DNA of 64,000 nucleotides from contig JALRMH010000002.1 in assembly GCA_026119935.1 (NCBI GenBank), positions 806,001 through 870,000 on the forward strand. Direction: 5' to 3'. The position numbers were made by a program, and so were the translations under genes. The notes under the pieces are model-generated. The model saw only the letters and a program-made list of their open reading frames with translations, made no database searches and was not told the origin of the DNA. Each line of letters begins with the position of its first letter. Position 1 is the stretch's first letter. Of the stretch, positions 31,571 through 43,509 are shown one piece after another. Source of the DNA: Endothia cerciana (Eukaryota > Ascomycota > Sordariomycetes > Diaporthales > Cryphonectriaceae).

Positions 31571-33634
31571 TCACACATTCTCCCTCCTCTCCTCCTCAAA
31601 CCCATTGCTATTATCATCACTCTTCTCTGCATGGGCTAAGCCCTGTGCAGCTCCGCCATCAGCAACACTCGAGTGCCTTCTGTGGGCGAATTCGGTATCG
31701 TCGTAGTTGACGAGAAGCTCGCCGTGCTTGTCGTAACGCCTCGGCTTCTCCTTGGAGATCCTGATAACGTCGAAAGCTCCTTTGAAACCGTGAGCATCCT
31801 GAAAGATCTCGTCCATCTGGTAATCGCAGGCGTTAGCTGATGTTCACAGAGGTGAGGATCATGACAAGGAGAGACAAACCTCCTCGAGAGACCGGTAGGC
31901 TGTTTCGGGGAAGAAGAAGTAGACGCATGGCACCATGAAGGCGTTAATGACGGCGAAGACAACGTAAGTCTTATAACCGATATTGGCAAAAGCAGGAGGC
32001 GTCACCATCACGACGAGGAACTAGATAATTATCAGCAAGGTCTCGCAGGGGCCCGCCGGAGATGCCAAACCTACATTGAAGATCCAGTTGGCCGTGGTTG
32101 AGATCGCGTTGGCTGGGGCTCGGATCGCCAAAGGCGTAATCTCTGCAGGGTAGAGCCAGGTCATGCCCAGCCAGCCAACAGCAAAGAACGAGTTGAAAAC
32201 AAACAGGAAGATCGCGGCTGCGATTCCTGCGCCTTTGCTGACGTCGGAGTACTTGCTACTGGCCGCAAGGACAACCATAGATAGGGATTGGCCAACAGCC
32301 CCGAAGATCATAAGCTTGCGCCGACCAAATTTCTCAATGGTGAATATGGCGATCCAGGAAGCGATGAAGTATTCAGTTCCGTTCAGGGCAGCAAGAAGTC
32401 GGCTGAGGAAGTTCGACAAGCCGATGCGAACGAAGATCGTGGCCGCGTCTGTATGGGATCTCGTAGTTAGCCACCGCCTGGAGAGAAGGCGAAGAAGAAG
32501 GGAGAGAGTGGACTGAGTTCTGAGTCTCGGTTCAGGAACACCGCCGTTGACACCCCTCACGCATCCAATACCATGAGCTGCGTCGTCGAGAAAGATGAGG
32601 GCTCCCAAAGTTACGTACAATATGTGATGATGTTGATCCCTGAAATTTGTTGAAACATCTGGTTGACGTATCCGAGAACCGTGCGATGAAGATTACGATT
32701 TTCGTTCTTCTTGAAGCAGTCCCTGAAGGACCCAGATGCCATCTCAAGAGCGGCATCCTTGACCGCTCGAAAATCGCTCTGGACCTTGGGGTCATCCTCC
32801 GGAAGGTCTGCAAGTGCTGAGAGGACGCCCAGCGCTTCCTCCTCCCGCCCCTTCAGGATCAGCCATCGAGGGGACTCGGGCAGGCCAGGAATGCTGAGGG
32901 CGACGAATAGCGCAAGGATGATCTGGAAGGCGATTGGGAAGCGCCAGGCGATGGTCGACGGCTCGAGAAACGAGAAGCCGAGGTCGATCCAGTAGCTCAG
33001 CATCACACCAAAGACGATGAGGGATCCCTCGATCATGACCATCTGTCCCCGCTTGTGAGGTTTGGACGTCTCGGACTGCCAGGTCGGCACCGTCGACGTA
33101 TTAATTCCTGCGAATCCTCTCAGCACGCCTTCCAGCCTGCAGTGACGATGACGAGGAACTTGAGTCACCTACCATTTCCGAACCCGGTAATCAGGCGGGA
33201 AGTGATGAGTTGTGGCAGCGAGAACGAGGAACTCTGTATTGCGGCGCCAATGACCATAATCGTCGAGCCAGTGATGATTGCCTTTTTCCGCCCGAGCCAG
33301 TTGCCCAACCAGATCGTGGCTACGGCCCCGAAGAAGCAACCCAGGGTGTATCCTCCCACAGTGATGCCCTGGACGTTCGACGCTTGGGAAGCAGTGTAGC
33401 CGGGTGGGGGATTGGTCGTATCGACTTGGGGAAAGTATTGCAAAAAGGAGGGTAGGGTCAGTAGGCCGCCCATAACACCCTGCGAGGAAATATTAGCGAG
33501 GCCTCAGATATAGTCGGCATACTGACGGGGCTCACTTGATCATATCCGAAGAGCGCAAAGTCAGTGCCCGCGATGACGGCAATTGCAACGTTCAGGGTTG
33601 TGCCCCTCAGGCCGTAGAACTTTGACCTCTTCAT
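31571..33634 (-). CDS. MFS sugar transporter (HXT/STL1-like)
   Basis: Six exons (33634-33536, 33479-33173, 33107-32619, 32448-32075, 32020-31880, 31816-31571) join in phase to 551 residues. Sugar-porter signatures are in order: GYDQGVMGG at TM1, the GRKKAI loop after TM2, SRLITGFGNG, PESPRWLILKGREEEAL after TM6, QQISGINIITYY in TM7, GRRKLMIFG, and the C-terminal PETAYRSLEEMDEIF. It should import hexoses or polyols by facilitated diffusion or proton symport across the plasma membrane. The start is short, with only about 13 residues before TM1. The C-terminal tail is acidic. The 170-nt intron 3 is open in the transporter frame but would insert charged sequence into TM7, so splicing is preferred. 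Confidence 0.9.
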
Positions 33635-34638
33635 CTCGACAAGTTGCGTGGCTGGTGGACCAAGAGGATATTCGCGTCAGCTAACAGTAGAAAGGGGTAC
33701 CACAGACCTTATTCCACCACCAAGGGACAGAGCCTGAGCATCTTATTTAGACATAATTACGACTTGCGCCAAGCCCATGACCTGTCGGAACACAAATAGT
33801 GGGCTGACCATTCCGTAGGACGAGATCGACGCCCTCTATCCGGGGTTAACCAATCCCCAGAGACACATGCAGACGAGTCATTGGCCTCCCCCAGATTCCA
33901 TCCCTAGGCTGCACCCCGCATATCTGGATGCCGATCCCTAAAATCCGTCAGGAAGAGTCTCCACGGCTTGCTCAGATGGGAAAGCCGACCCTCTGGTTCA
34001 AGGCACAGCATGAATCCTGGATGGGTCCGCTTGACGTCACCTGGGCATCCTTACTCGATACACAGAAGAACGGCACATGGATATTGTAGTTCATCCTTGG
34101 TCTGGTTGTTCTTATTATTCTTGTTAGGTTTCAGAGTAGAAAACCAGCCGCCCAGAAACGTACGATATGGACGTTGTGAGGGTCCCAGGGCGACCCTTTT
34201 TTTTTCTTCCTGTTTCTCCAAAACAGCAGCAGGGTCGTGTTCGGGGGAATGCCATGCCATAACATCCGAGGTATTGGAGACAGCCTCCTTCCGATCTCCA
34301 AACATCTCGGCGGGATGCGACTCTAGGGCCTGCCAAGGTGTCATCTGATCAGCAAGGTGCAAGCCAGAATGGCCTTTATGTGGAGCTGGTAGAGATGGGG
34401 GCCGAACAAAGGGGAAGAAGGCAGGCCAGGTCTGCTCGTGCGTCCAAGTGTACAACTCTCGGGGGTTAATTTTTCCCGCTTGGTAACCAAGGCTGCTTAT
34501 ATCATCTTGCACATAGCCTTGGTGGCGAAGTGGGAAAATTAACTCCTGAGATTTGTAAGTACGTGGATGCACTCAAGTGCCACGACGATACGCCTTGCAT
34601 TTCTGAAGAGGTGCTGCTATATGCTGAGCTTCTATATG
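33635..34638. other. Intergenic between two minus-strand transporters
   Basis: Holds the sugar-transporter promoter at the left and the EamA-gene 3' flank at the right. A 173-codon minus ORF (34572-34051) covers an imperfect palindrome and a T-run and shows no domain, so it is not called. Confidence 0.5.
34458..34550. repeat. Imperfect 36-bp inverted repeat (hairpin or MITE-like)
   Basis: The left arm (34458-34494) and right arm (34515-34550) are imperfect reverse complements around a 20-nt AT-rich centre. Matching blocks include GTTAATTTT(T)CCC, ACCAAGGCT and the outer CTC-GG-TTAA. It sits 3' of the EamA transporter gene. It may be a transcript-end hairpin or a tiny non-autonomous element. 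Confidence 0.6.
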
Positions 34639-35914
34639 TCATATGCCACGCGCTTCCCCCGAGTCATAAATGATGTCCAGATCGATCTCGTGCACCGTGA
34701 GGCCATTGTCATCACAAATCGGCATGGCCTCATAGTGCTGCTTGGCCCAACGGAAAGCCGGTATCTCCTTTGCCAGAGAGACCAAGGTCAGACTTCCTAT
34801 AACGCTCCCGACTCCTACAAACGTCCATAGATTCATGCCGACATGCCAAAAGATCCGGTCCAGTGCCAGAGCCCACAAGACCTGCGAGTAAATCATGATC
34901 GTTGCCACGGAAGACGTGTCGCTTGCGATGCCGGCGGTCAGTAGGAACTCCTGTGTCTGGTCAGCGCCCCGCTCGTTGGATAAGTCAGTAACATGCTGAG
35001 ATTCGCACATACCATCAAGCCTCCAAAAACTCCAACAATGGTCATGTATGCCCACGCTCCGAGGCTTGTTGGCCACTTGAGCTGCTGAATAACTACGATT
35101 GTCATGGCAACCAGCACGACAACCCATGCGAAATAGTTGACGGCGGTAAGCGGGTGCGCACGAGATCCCATGCGACGCATGGTGGTCAAGGCGGTCTTTT
35201 GACAATTATGTTGTGTCAGTCTTGGACTTCGGCATGATCGTATGAGCGAGGTCCAGATACGGGGGTCGGACTCACGATTGTACCCAGGACACCTACTAGA
35301 CCACAAGACAGTCCTTTCCATTTCGCGTAGGTATCGGGCTTTGGACCGAGTGGCAGTGTCTCCCCAGGCTTGAAAAGGTTGTCGGGCTGAACCACCATGA
35401 CCACTCCGGCCAACGCTACCGCCGCACCCGCACGGTCAACAAACGTGAAGGTGCCGTGGTCCATGTATTTGGATAAGATCATCGCGCCCATCGGGGCGAG
35501 AAAATTCAGCGCGGTTGCTTGAGACAACGTGAGGTATCTGATCGAGTCTGCGGTATGGTACATGATCAACAAGACATCCCATCGATGACAAACTGAGGAA
35601 ACCGGGCAGGGAGACTCACAATACATGCCACCTGCACCAAACACCCCTCCGACCGCTCGCAATAACAGGATAGGGCGAACATCACGGTGACCCCACGGGA
35701 ATTCGGGCACCTTTTTGAGCCATAGATAGAGCGAGCAGCCAATGCATGTGATGATCATCCGGATGAGGAGGATCTGGAAGGGATCGACGGAATCCGCCCC
35801 ATTCTCCAGTGACTTGACGACCCCATGTACGACAGCAGCGGATATCTGGGAGGCGAGGACGACGAGCGACGGCTTATGCCTGGCCACGAAGGACGGTCTC
35901 TCTTCTCTGCCCAT
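34639..35914 (-). CDS. EamA-domain (DMT superfamily) membrane transporter
   Basis: Exons 35914-35620, 35547-35276, 35195-35013 and 34950-34639 join in phase to 353 residues. Two EamA repeats of about five helices each are visible. The first contains DPFQILLIRMIITC, YLTLSQATALNFLAPM and AGVVMVVQP. The second contains YFAWVVVLVAMTIVV, YMTIVGVFGGLM, TIMIYSQVLWALALDRIF and FVGVGSVIGSLTLVSL. Fungal members of this SLC35G-like group are small-molecule or nucleotide-sugar-type exporters at internal or plasma membranes; the substrate is unknown. The C-terminal 35 residues are hydrophilic and cytosolic. Splice joins restore helix sequences (MYYSIRYLTLS), which supports the model. Confidence 0.88.
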
Positions 35915-37197
35915 CTCGAGGTTGTAAATTCATCTACGTTCAGGCTTCCGGTCGACCCGGAAGAAATGACAGGCCGGGCCACCTGAGCCTTTTACGTGTA
36001 TTGTGCTCAAAGAAAGGACTCGTCCTCATGCAGGTTTATTGGCTCCCTAATGCGGGACCACCTTTGTAGTTATTCCAACGGGGGTTTCAATAGACGAACG
36101 CTAGGCTGGAAATGGAGGGGCCACCCCTGACGACCCTGCTCGGATGAGTCTACCGCAGATGTGTTTCACAAGCAAAGGCGAGACGGCGTCTATGGTGAAC
36201 ATCGTACCATACAGACTTGCAATCGTCTCAGCAATCAGCCTTGAGGCTCTACTACAGTCATGGAGGTTCTGGTTCGGATTGAGACACACGAAGGTGCAGC
36301 CGGTAGTCGGGCCGGGCCGAGACATCGCCTGATCCCTTATATCTAGAAGCGTGCCCCTCAGCTGGATGTCCTCATTTTCTGTCTTTGTCAACATAAAACC
36401 ATTATGTTTGAGAGGCTTGATCCAGAATGACGTGTCTTCTAGTATCTTGTGACAAATCTAAAGAGCATATGTGCTAATGATGAAGCCACACTTGTTGCCT
36501 GAGACTATCACAGGAGAGCCAGACGGTAATAGCATTCTGCAGCCTTTGGGGTTTGAACAGGTGGCCTAGAACTTGTGGGAAACGAATCATGGCGGATCTA
36601 CGGTCGGATTTTTCCGTGCATCTTTCTCAGAACCGCTCAGCACCTGACGGTTGAGCCTGACGGTTGAGCCTGACGGTTGAGCCTGACGGCTGAGCCTGAC
36701 CTCGGGACACGGCATGGTACAAGCTTGCCGCGTTCGCCGCAACAGGGTGTCACTCGGTCCTGTGGTTTCACATCTCTACAAACATGTTAAACAGGACCAA
36801 AAGCTTTCATTGCTTCGCTGGGCAGCCGAGCGAGGCAAGATCGGTACTCCGGAGAAGTGTCTCCCTGCTGGAGCCGGCCCGAACTCTCCCTGGAATAGGC
36901 CTAACCTTTTCATCAGACAGATCTTGAACACAGATCAGCCGAATGCGATCTATTTATCTATGGCAGATGGAAAGTCCCAGCGCTAGAAGTCATCCATGCT
37001 ATCGAGAACGAGTAAGCATTAGGAAGTCATCCCGAGATACGCCTTCTAGGGGCCAAGATGGGAGCTGCATGGGAACAAAGAATGTGAAATTCAGCTCGTA
37101 GCAGCTGTAAAGGATGGGAATTTTGCCAATCTGGTTCCAGGCTAGCTAGTACCGCATCTACCACTTTCCGTAGCTGCTTAATGTGGAACCACACGAG
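35915..37197. other. Intergenic region upstream of the EamA gene
   Basis: No supported gene. A 97-codon minus ORF at 36394-36101 was not recognised. A 13-bp tandem repeat is listed separately. Confidence 0.5.
36644..36700. repeat. 13-bp tandem repeat CTGACGGTTGAGC, 4.4 copies
   Basis: Three perfect copies, a fourth with one mismatch (GGCTGAGC), then five bases of a fifth. It lies in gene-free DNA about 730 bp upstream of the EamA start and 500 bp beyond the dead permease. Confidence 0.9.
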
Positions 37198-38801
37198 CTA
37201 TTTTCGCTTGGACAATCTTGTCAGGGGCTGCTCGAGTTTACGCAGTATTATCCTGAACACCTCTAGGGGCATTTTTGTTCGCATAGTCTTTTTCGTTGCG
37301 GCGTTGAGTGGATGAGTATCGCCAATCGTTTCTCTTGCCTTGTGCAAGTCGTAAACTACGAGGTCCCGATGATAAAGTCCACGATGGTCAAGTTTGGACC
37401 AGACCATCCTGTTCTTGCCCGGAAAACCCACAAGAACAGTGCTACCACCAGTGACAAAGACCATGATCGGCCCGCAGTAGTTCATATTGGCTCCGTCACC
37501 GGGAGGATGGCAGGAAAGGGCAACCAGATCATCATATAGGTTTGTGTATACGAGCGCAGATATGTTGATGTAGCCGCCCCAAGGACCCCTGTTCCACTTC
37601 CCTAATTCTAGGTTGCCCTGGTGAGTGTAACATGCGTATATCATGCCTGTCACGGCAAGATCAGCCCTTGACTGCGTGTTGTTCGTTTACCGGAAGGGCA
37701 AGATTCTGTGCAGGTTCGATCTGTGGAGCAGAGTTGAAAGAAAGGAAAATAGGGCGTGCTGCTAATAGCGATAAAGCAACTTATGTATGACGATAGCTCC
37801 AAATGCGATGTAGCTAGCGGAGCCAATGTCGAGGAGGCTCAGCAAGCAGGCGATTGTAATGACGGTGGGCACGATACTGCGGATAGGAACCCGGTGTCTA
37901 GGATCGATCTTCGAGGACGTTAGTATTACCATATGCCATCTGGTTGCAACAGTTGACGGGGAACTTTCGGCGACTGACGTATGCAAGATATTTTCGTAGA
38001 CCACCATCTCTAGCCCAGGCCCAGGCGGGACGGGACACGGATGCAATGAACGCAGTGGATCACACCGAACCCTATGGAAACCATACTACTGGTCAAAGCC
38101 GTCGTGGCTGCTTTAGGACGAGTGACCTGCAGCAGAATCGTCATGATCGGCATTTCTGAGGTTAGGGCATCCTCGATGGACCCTATCGAAAAGAGAATCG
38201 CAATGGCTATGACGAAGCTGAGGATCCCGATCATGAAGATCGACTAGAACATGGCTCACGGGACAGACGACTCGGCCTTCCGGGTTTCCTCAGATATGTG
38301 TATTGGCTACTCAAAGCCTAGGACATGTCGGATATAAGATCTCAGGAATAGGCGGATCTGAGGAGAGCGTACCTATGAAGCACTATATGGGGTAAGCATT
38401 CCGATGTTCTACGAGATATAGGGATGGTCCTGCTAGCTGGAGGAAATATTTTCTCCCGAAAACGGATTGAGCACTGTTATGCGAGCTTATGGCGGCTATA
38501 ACTACTACGAAAATAACAAATATGCAGACGTGAAGCACACCGACATGAACGTCGGGGCGTAGGTGAACAACTGGCTGGTTGAGAAGAGCCTTCCCGTGCG
38601 TTTCTGCGCGTCGATGACCTCAGCGACGGGCGCACTCTTCTCTACAGAAGAAGTCTTCGGGCCGGTTGGGTCGTGGATGCCCATCGCTTCTATGATATCC
38701 GGCCTGGATATTTCCGTCTGTTCTGGTAGGGAAAGGGGAACTTCTTGTGGCGGTTGCAAATAGCGAGAGGCCTCAAGTCGTTCACACCCAGAGCGCATCA
38801 T
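37198..38801 (-). pseudogene. Dead APC-family amino-acid/GABA permease (Uga4-like)
   Basis: Fragments in several minus-strand frames match parts of fungal amino-acid permeases in the right order. First comes a hydrophilic N-terminal tail ending FSTSQLFTYAPTFMSV (38801-38505). Then a middle part resembles ...SIGSIEDALTSEMPIMTILLQ and TRPKAATTALTSSMV (38234-38010). Then RHRVPIRSIVPTVITIACLLSLLDIGSASYIAFGAI (around 37900), and a C-terminal part with ELGKWNRGPWGGYINISALVY and MNYCGPIMVFVTGG. Stops and frame changes separate the parts, and only about 270 bp remain where roughly six membrane helices should be. A large internal deletion and point decay make it non-functional. It would originally have imported amino acids, GABA or choline. 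Confidence 0.7.
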
Positions 38802-39766
38802 GCCACATGAGCCCGCTCTGCTTTTTACTGTCTATTACTTGCATGTACGGAAATCCACTTGCTGGCCGTACTGTATAAGCACTCACGTTCATTGCTGTCA
38901 ATTGGTACAGAAACTCACCTGGCAGGCCCTCATATAACTTCCATGATCTTGTCGGCCACAGGAGAAGGGACAAAGGAAGGGAGCCGGGGCCCACTTCAGC
39001 GCGCATTATGCAATCCAGCAGAAGATCAGATCACACCGGACTGCAAGTCCTTCTTGAGAACTTGGGCTGCAGATATAATAGGTGGTCTGCCTCAGCACCT
39101 CGAGACACCCTCAAGTAATACTAGATCAAAGAGGGGGGGAAGAGAAACATTCGTGGCATAATATTCTGTACGACAAACCCCTGTTAAGCACTCGGGTCAG
39201 ATTCGGCTGTGACGTCTCTTGTTCCTCGTCGACCTGATACCGGGAATCTCGAGTATTGCTCCGTGAAGGACCTTTGATGCTACGGGACTATAACCATCTG
39301 CGTTAGTGGGCCTAACTACTGTAATTAACTACTTATGGTCGGTGGGTCTGTGGACCCGGGTCGAACCTTTACCATTGTCTCGGCATCGGCGGGCGTGGGG
39401 CTTGCAGTACTACGCGCCACCCGGCCTAAACATGGATGGAAAAAATATCATCTTAGGTCTTGACAACTTGGAGCAGGTCTCACCGGGGTAGTTATTTCTG
39501 GGGCCAGGTATCTACCTCAGAGTACCAATTGCATTCCTTTGCCCGTCGAGATTCCCTTCCTCTCCAGGCCCTCCGGCCAGGATTGCTACGACGCGTCAGT
39601 GGATGCATTCCGGTGAACTTCAGTCGGCCGCGAAATTTTCACCCCCGTCGGCTGCGGCACATCGCTACCGGCCAACGACCGTAGGCAATCTTGCCGCAGG
39701 GTCTCGAAGCAGCAAGACGTCCCATACTCCGTACCGGGATAGGGACCGGAAAGAGAAGAAGGCCCC
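38802..39766. other. Intergenic between permease relic and MATE gene
   Basis: No coding pattern. A visible composition change at about 39500 marks the start of GC-rich 5' flank of the MATE gene. Confidence 0.5.
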
Positions 39767-40760
39767 ATGCGTGGTCAGGATGTGCGTCGAGAAGCCGGCG
39801 AGCACAGCCCGTTGCTCCCGCAGAGTCCGGCCCCGGCCCCGGCCCCGGCTCCCGCAGACGCCGCCGCCGCCGCCGCCGCCGCCGACGAGGTCGGCTGCGG
39901 GTCGAGCAGCTCGGAGCTGTGGCTGCTCGTCAGGTACTCGCTCCCCCTGATCGCCACGTACCTGCTGCAGTACTCGTTCTTCGTCATCATCACCGTCGTC
40001 GCCGGCCACCTGGGGCCCGACGACCTGGCCGCCGCCAGCATCGGCGTGACGACCATGAACGTCGTCGGCCTCGCCATCTTCGAGGGCATGGCCACCGCCC
40101 TCGACACCCTGTGCGCCCAGGCCTACGGCACCGGGAACCCCACCGCCGTCGGCCTGCACATCCAGCGGATGCTGCTGCTGATGGCCCTGGCGACCGTCCC
40201 GATCGGCGCCTTCTGGGTCTGCTCGCCGTGGGTGCTGCCCCTCGTCGTGAAGCAGCACGACGTCGCCGTCGGGGCCGGGTCGTTCCTGCGGTACAGCCTC
40301 CTGGGCCTGCCCGGGTACGCCGCGTTCGAGGCCCTGAAGAGGTTCCTGCAGGCCCAGGGCGACTGCAACGCCGGCATGGCCGTGCTCATCATCTGCGCTC
40401 CGGTCAACGCCGCCCTGAGCTGGCTGCTCGCCTTCCCGCTCGGCATGGGGCTCGATGGCGCCGCACTGGGTGCCGCCCTGAGCAACAACCTGCGGTTCGT
40501 CCTCCTGCTGCTGTACGTCATGTCGCCCATGGGGAGGTGGTCTCACGGCTGCTGGGGGGGCTTCTCCAGGGACGCCCTAAAGAAATGGGGAACGATGGTC
40601 TCCCTGGCTACGGCTGGCGTTACGGCGACGTTGGCGGAGTGGGGAGCATTCGAGATACTCACGCTCAGCACATCGTATATCAGCACGGAGCATCTGGCTG
40701 CCCAGACGATCCTGGTAAGTGCCACTGATACCTCGCCGACCGTCATTCCACTTTTGTGCA

Positions 40761-40797
<37 letters not shown>

Positions 40798-41382
40798 CAC
40801 ACGGGTGGCCTTCCCTAGGCTAACGTTATCCTGTGTTTTAAACAGACAACAGCGTGTGTGATAGTCTGGCACATCCCGTTCTCCATCAGCGTAGCTGTCA
40901 GCACCCGGCTCGGCCATCTTATAGGAGCCGGTCTGCTCCCGACCGCCCGGCGCGCTACACGCCTCTACTTCATCGTCTTCACCGCCGTCGGTCTTTTCGA
41001 CGCAGCCGTTCTATACGTCTTCCGCCACCAGATCCCCTCCATCTTCTCCGATGATGCGAGGATCCGGAAGATCACCGCGGACAGCTTCCTCACCGTCGCC
41101 CTGTTCCAGAGCGTCGACTCTGTCCTCTGCGGCACCCACGGCATGATGCGCGGCCTCGGCCGTCAGGATGTCGCCGCCTGGATCGTGTTCATCATGAACT
41201 ACGCCGTCGGTGTGCCGCTCGCCATGTGGCTGGAGCTGGGGCCCCCGAGGTGGGGGCTGGATGGGATATGGATCGGCTTTGCGGTCAGCTCGGTGGCCAC
41301 CATACTCTCAGAGGGCACCTACATGAGGTGGTTGAGGTGGCAGAGGTGTGTCGAAAGCGCGAAGGCAAGAGAGGATATATAG
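39767..41382 (+). CDS. MATE-family multidrug/toxin extruder
   Basis: Exons 39767-40714 and 40846-41382 give 494 residues. MATE proteins export cationic drugs and metabolites by proton or sodium antiport, at the vacuole or plasma membrane. Two six-helix lobes are visible. Family motifs are SLPLIATYLLQYSFFVIITVVAGHLG, ALDTLCAQAYGTGN, FLRYSLLGLPGYAAFEALKRFLQAQGD, HIPFSISVAVSTRLGHLIGAG and SVDSVLCGTHGMMRGLGRQ. The N-terminal tail is Ala/Pro-rich with an LLPQ dileucine-type element (EHSPLLPQ), a possible vacuolar sorting signal. The exon 1 DNA is extremely GC-rich, so a long antisense ORF and a +1-frame ORF exist and are artefacts. The single intron carries a (CA)15 microsatellite and a GCTAAC branch point. 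Confidence 0.92.
40762..40791. repeat. (CA)15 microsatellite inside the MATE intron
   Basis: A perfect dinucleotide run between donor and branch point; length variation here would not alter the protein. Confidence 0.95.
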
Positions 41383-42311
41383 GGCACCCGTGGCTTAACA
41401 ATAGCAGCCACTCTGCTCACTCGACTCCTTCGGTATGTTCTTGTTATTTTCTTTTTCTTCCAATTGGTGTTTTCTTCTTTCAGACTGTCCGTCGGTCGCC
41501 GTATCAAGATGGTTTCTATGTTCCCCTCCGAGACCTGGACATTTGCTGCTACGGCGTCGGAATGCACCAATGACTGCGTCCTCACTCGGGACACCGTCTG
41601 CAACCAGATACACCACTCAACTTGTACCGTACTCTACTCCAACCGCATTTACATAGTAAATAGACTTCACAACTATCCGCTAGGCGACGGGTATTTGGGT
41701 TCCCGGGGCGGGGCAGCGTCCCCAGTCCTGGTCGCGGGGAGGCGCAGTCAAGGCGTAGTAGTAGTTGAAAGCACATGAACCCTCAGATAGATGATATAAT
41801 TGGGCCAATCCATGGATGCTCACAAACGAGACGCATCTTCCCGGGGCGATCGCGAGAGCTTAAGCCACTTGACAACCTTGGCAGGGTCGTCTCGATGCTA
41901 ACCTTATAAATCTACTAGGCCCTAAATGGTGCGGAAGGGGGCGACTGTTCGACCAGCCTAGACCCTCTGACGTCGATGGGGTTGACCCTCGGTCAGGGGT
42001 AACACAAAAAGCTCCATCACAGCTCGTCATACCGTGTCAGCGTGTCAGGACAAGACAAGGCGAGGATGGGAGCGAGAAGGGCTTCCCATCCGCCCTCAAA
42101 AGGAAGTCCCACTCCACGAACCCTTGGGGGGGAAAAAAGTGTCGACAGGCTCTTTGAGCGTCATCCGAAATTTCACTACCGGAACAGCCTCGGAAGAAAG
42201 AAAGAAAGAAAGAAAGAAAAAATTTTGAAAATTCCTATTCCTCCTCGATTCATCCTCACTCACTTACTCACCCACCCACTCGCAGTATAAACATAGTACA
42301 CACCACAAGAG
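41383..42311. other. Intergenic region, MATE 3' flank and next promoter
   Basis: No gene recognised. A (GAAA)6 run occupies 42196-42219, and a TATAAA at 42286-42291 lies only about 20 bp before the next ATG, too close for a normal TATA box. Confidence 0.5.
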
Positions 42312-42547
42312 ATGGGTGTCATACGCCTCTGGTTCTTCACCCTCCGCCCCTCCGTCTCAGCAACAGACCCGGCCTTCACACGGCTCTGGAGCGACGTGCT
42401 CGAGCTCTGCGCAAAGTACGCACCCTCGCCCGGCCCGTCCAGCCCGCATCTCCGCGTGTCGCTCTTCAGCAGGCCCTGCCCCGAGAGGGCACACCACTTC
42501 CTGTTCCAGGCGGTCGATCACTCCTCGGGAGGAGGTCACCCGGCGGA

Positions 42548-42578
<31 letters not shown>

Positions 42579-43124
42579 GATGGAGAGGCAGGGCCCATCT
42601 TCGTCCTCCTCTCCTGTTACCCCTCGCTCGCCCTCTGCAGCCAGGCCGACGCCGTCTACGCCCGGCGGTACCGGTCCCAGATGCTGGAGTACGTGCGGCA
42701 CCGCGGGCTGAGGCAGATGGACCTCGAGGACGCCGAGGTCATGGCCGCGCTGCTCTCGTCCCCGCCGAGGGCGGTCCCCCTGCCCAATGTTGAGAAGGAC
42801 GGCGATGACGAGGAGGAGGCACAGCCAACGATCACGGTGACGATCTCGAGCCGGGACCCGCTGAAGTCGGAGGTCGCGGAGTCGCTGTCCAGCCCCGGGA
42901 GGAGAGCGCCCGTGCCGCCACCGAACGAAGAGATCAGTGGCGCGGACACGTATGAGGTCCCGCCTGCGCTGCCGCCGGTGGACGGTGAGGCGGAGAGGAG
43001 GGATCTCTTCGAGGCGCAGAGAGGCGGTGGGAGGAAGTGGATCCGGATATCGAAGCGGGCAGGGGCTGTTGGTGGGGACGGGGACGTTGAGGTGTTCAAG
43101 CTGAAAGAGCTCTTATCACGGTGA
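42312..43124 (+). CDS. Hypothetical protein with poly-Gly loop
   Basis: Single-exon ORF of 270 residues beginning MGVIRLWFFTLRP. Residues 1-150 look folded: hydrophobic strands and an amphipathic helix (FTRLWSDVLELCAKYA), then IFVLLSCYPSLALCSQADAVYARRY. They are interrupted by a low-complexity His/Gly/Asp loop with nine consecutive Gly. Residues 150-270 are acidic, Pro/Ser-rich and end in a basic/hydrophobic segment (KWIRISKRAG... VFKLKELL). Coding is supported by strong GC third-position bias and a clean ATG. I do not recognise a family; the front half has the size of a ferredoxin-like alpha/beta barrel, which is only a guess. Confidence 0.7.
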
Positions 43125-43509
43125 GTGGTCAGGGTCGGCAGCATGTCTCGAGAGGCCCGGGGATTTTGAGGCCGTGGCCGTCTCGGCAGGCGAGAATGTC
43201 AAGACTCTCTTATGAACGCAGCAATGAGAAATCATAACGAATACTCCAGATTTGTGAGAAAGAGGGTGTCATAGACCTACAATCCCTTGCTATGAAGTGA
43301 GAGGGGATATCGTCGTCATACAACAAGTATACACGCAACCCGGGTTTTTGAGATGCCAAGGACGTGCGGACAGTCTCGCTGGCCCGTCAACCTCCGGACC
43401 GAGGACGGTACGCCATCCAACATCCACCCACCCCTCGACATCTCCGACGCGACTACCCAGATTGATTTTCCCCTTTGAGGTTTCAAGGCACCCGGGGCCG
43501 GGTGGTCTT
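43125..43509. other. Short spacer between convergent 3' ends
   Basis: Holds the terminators of the poly-Gly protein gene and the MRS2 gene; nothing else seen. Confidence 0.6.

Noticed and set aside
34051..34572. 173-codon minus ORF between the transporters
   Set aside because: Covers a palindrome and a T-run, no domain, and nothing linking it to a neighbour.
39665..40728. Long antisense (293 aa) and +1-frame (345 aa) ORFs over the MATE gene
   Set aside because: They are shadows created by extreme GC third positions; only the +3 frame shows MATE motifs and a proper splice join.
26832..41382. Secondary-metabolite biosynthetic cluster
   Set aside because: Transporters and tailoring-type enzymes are present, but no core synthase or pathway regulator exists in the window.
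42286..42291. TATAAA before the poly-Gly protein gene
   Set aside because: Only about 20 bp from the ATG, too close to act as a TATA box for a transcript including that start.
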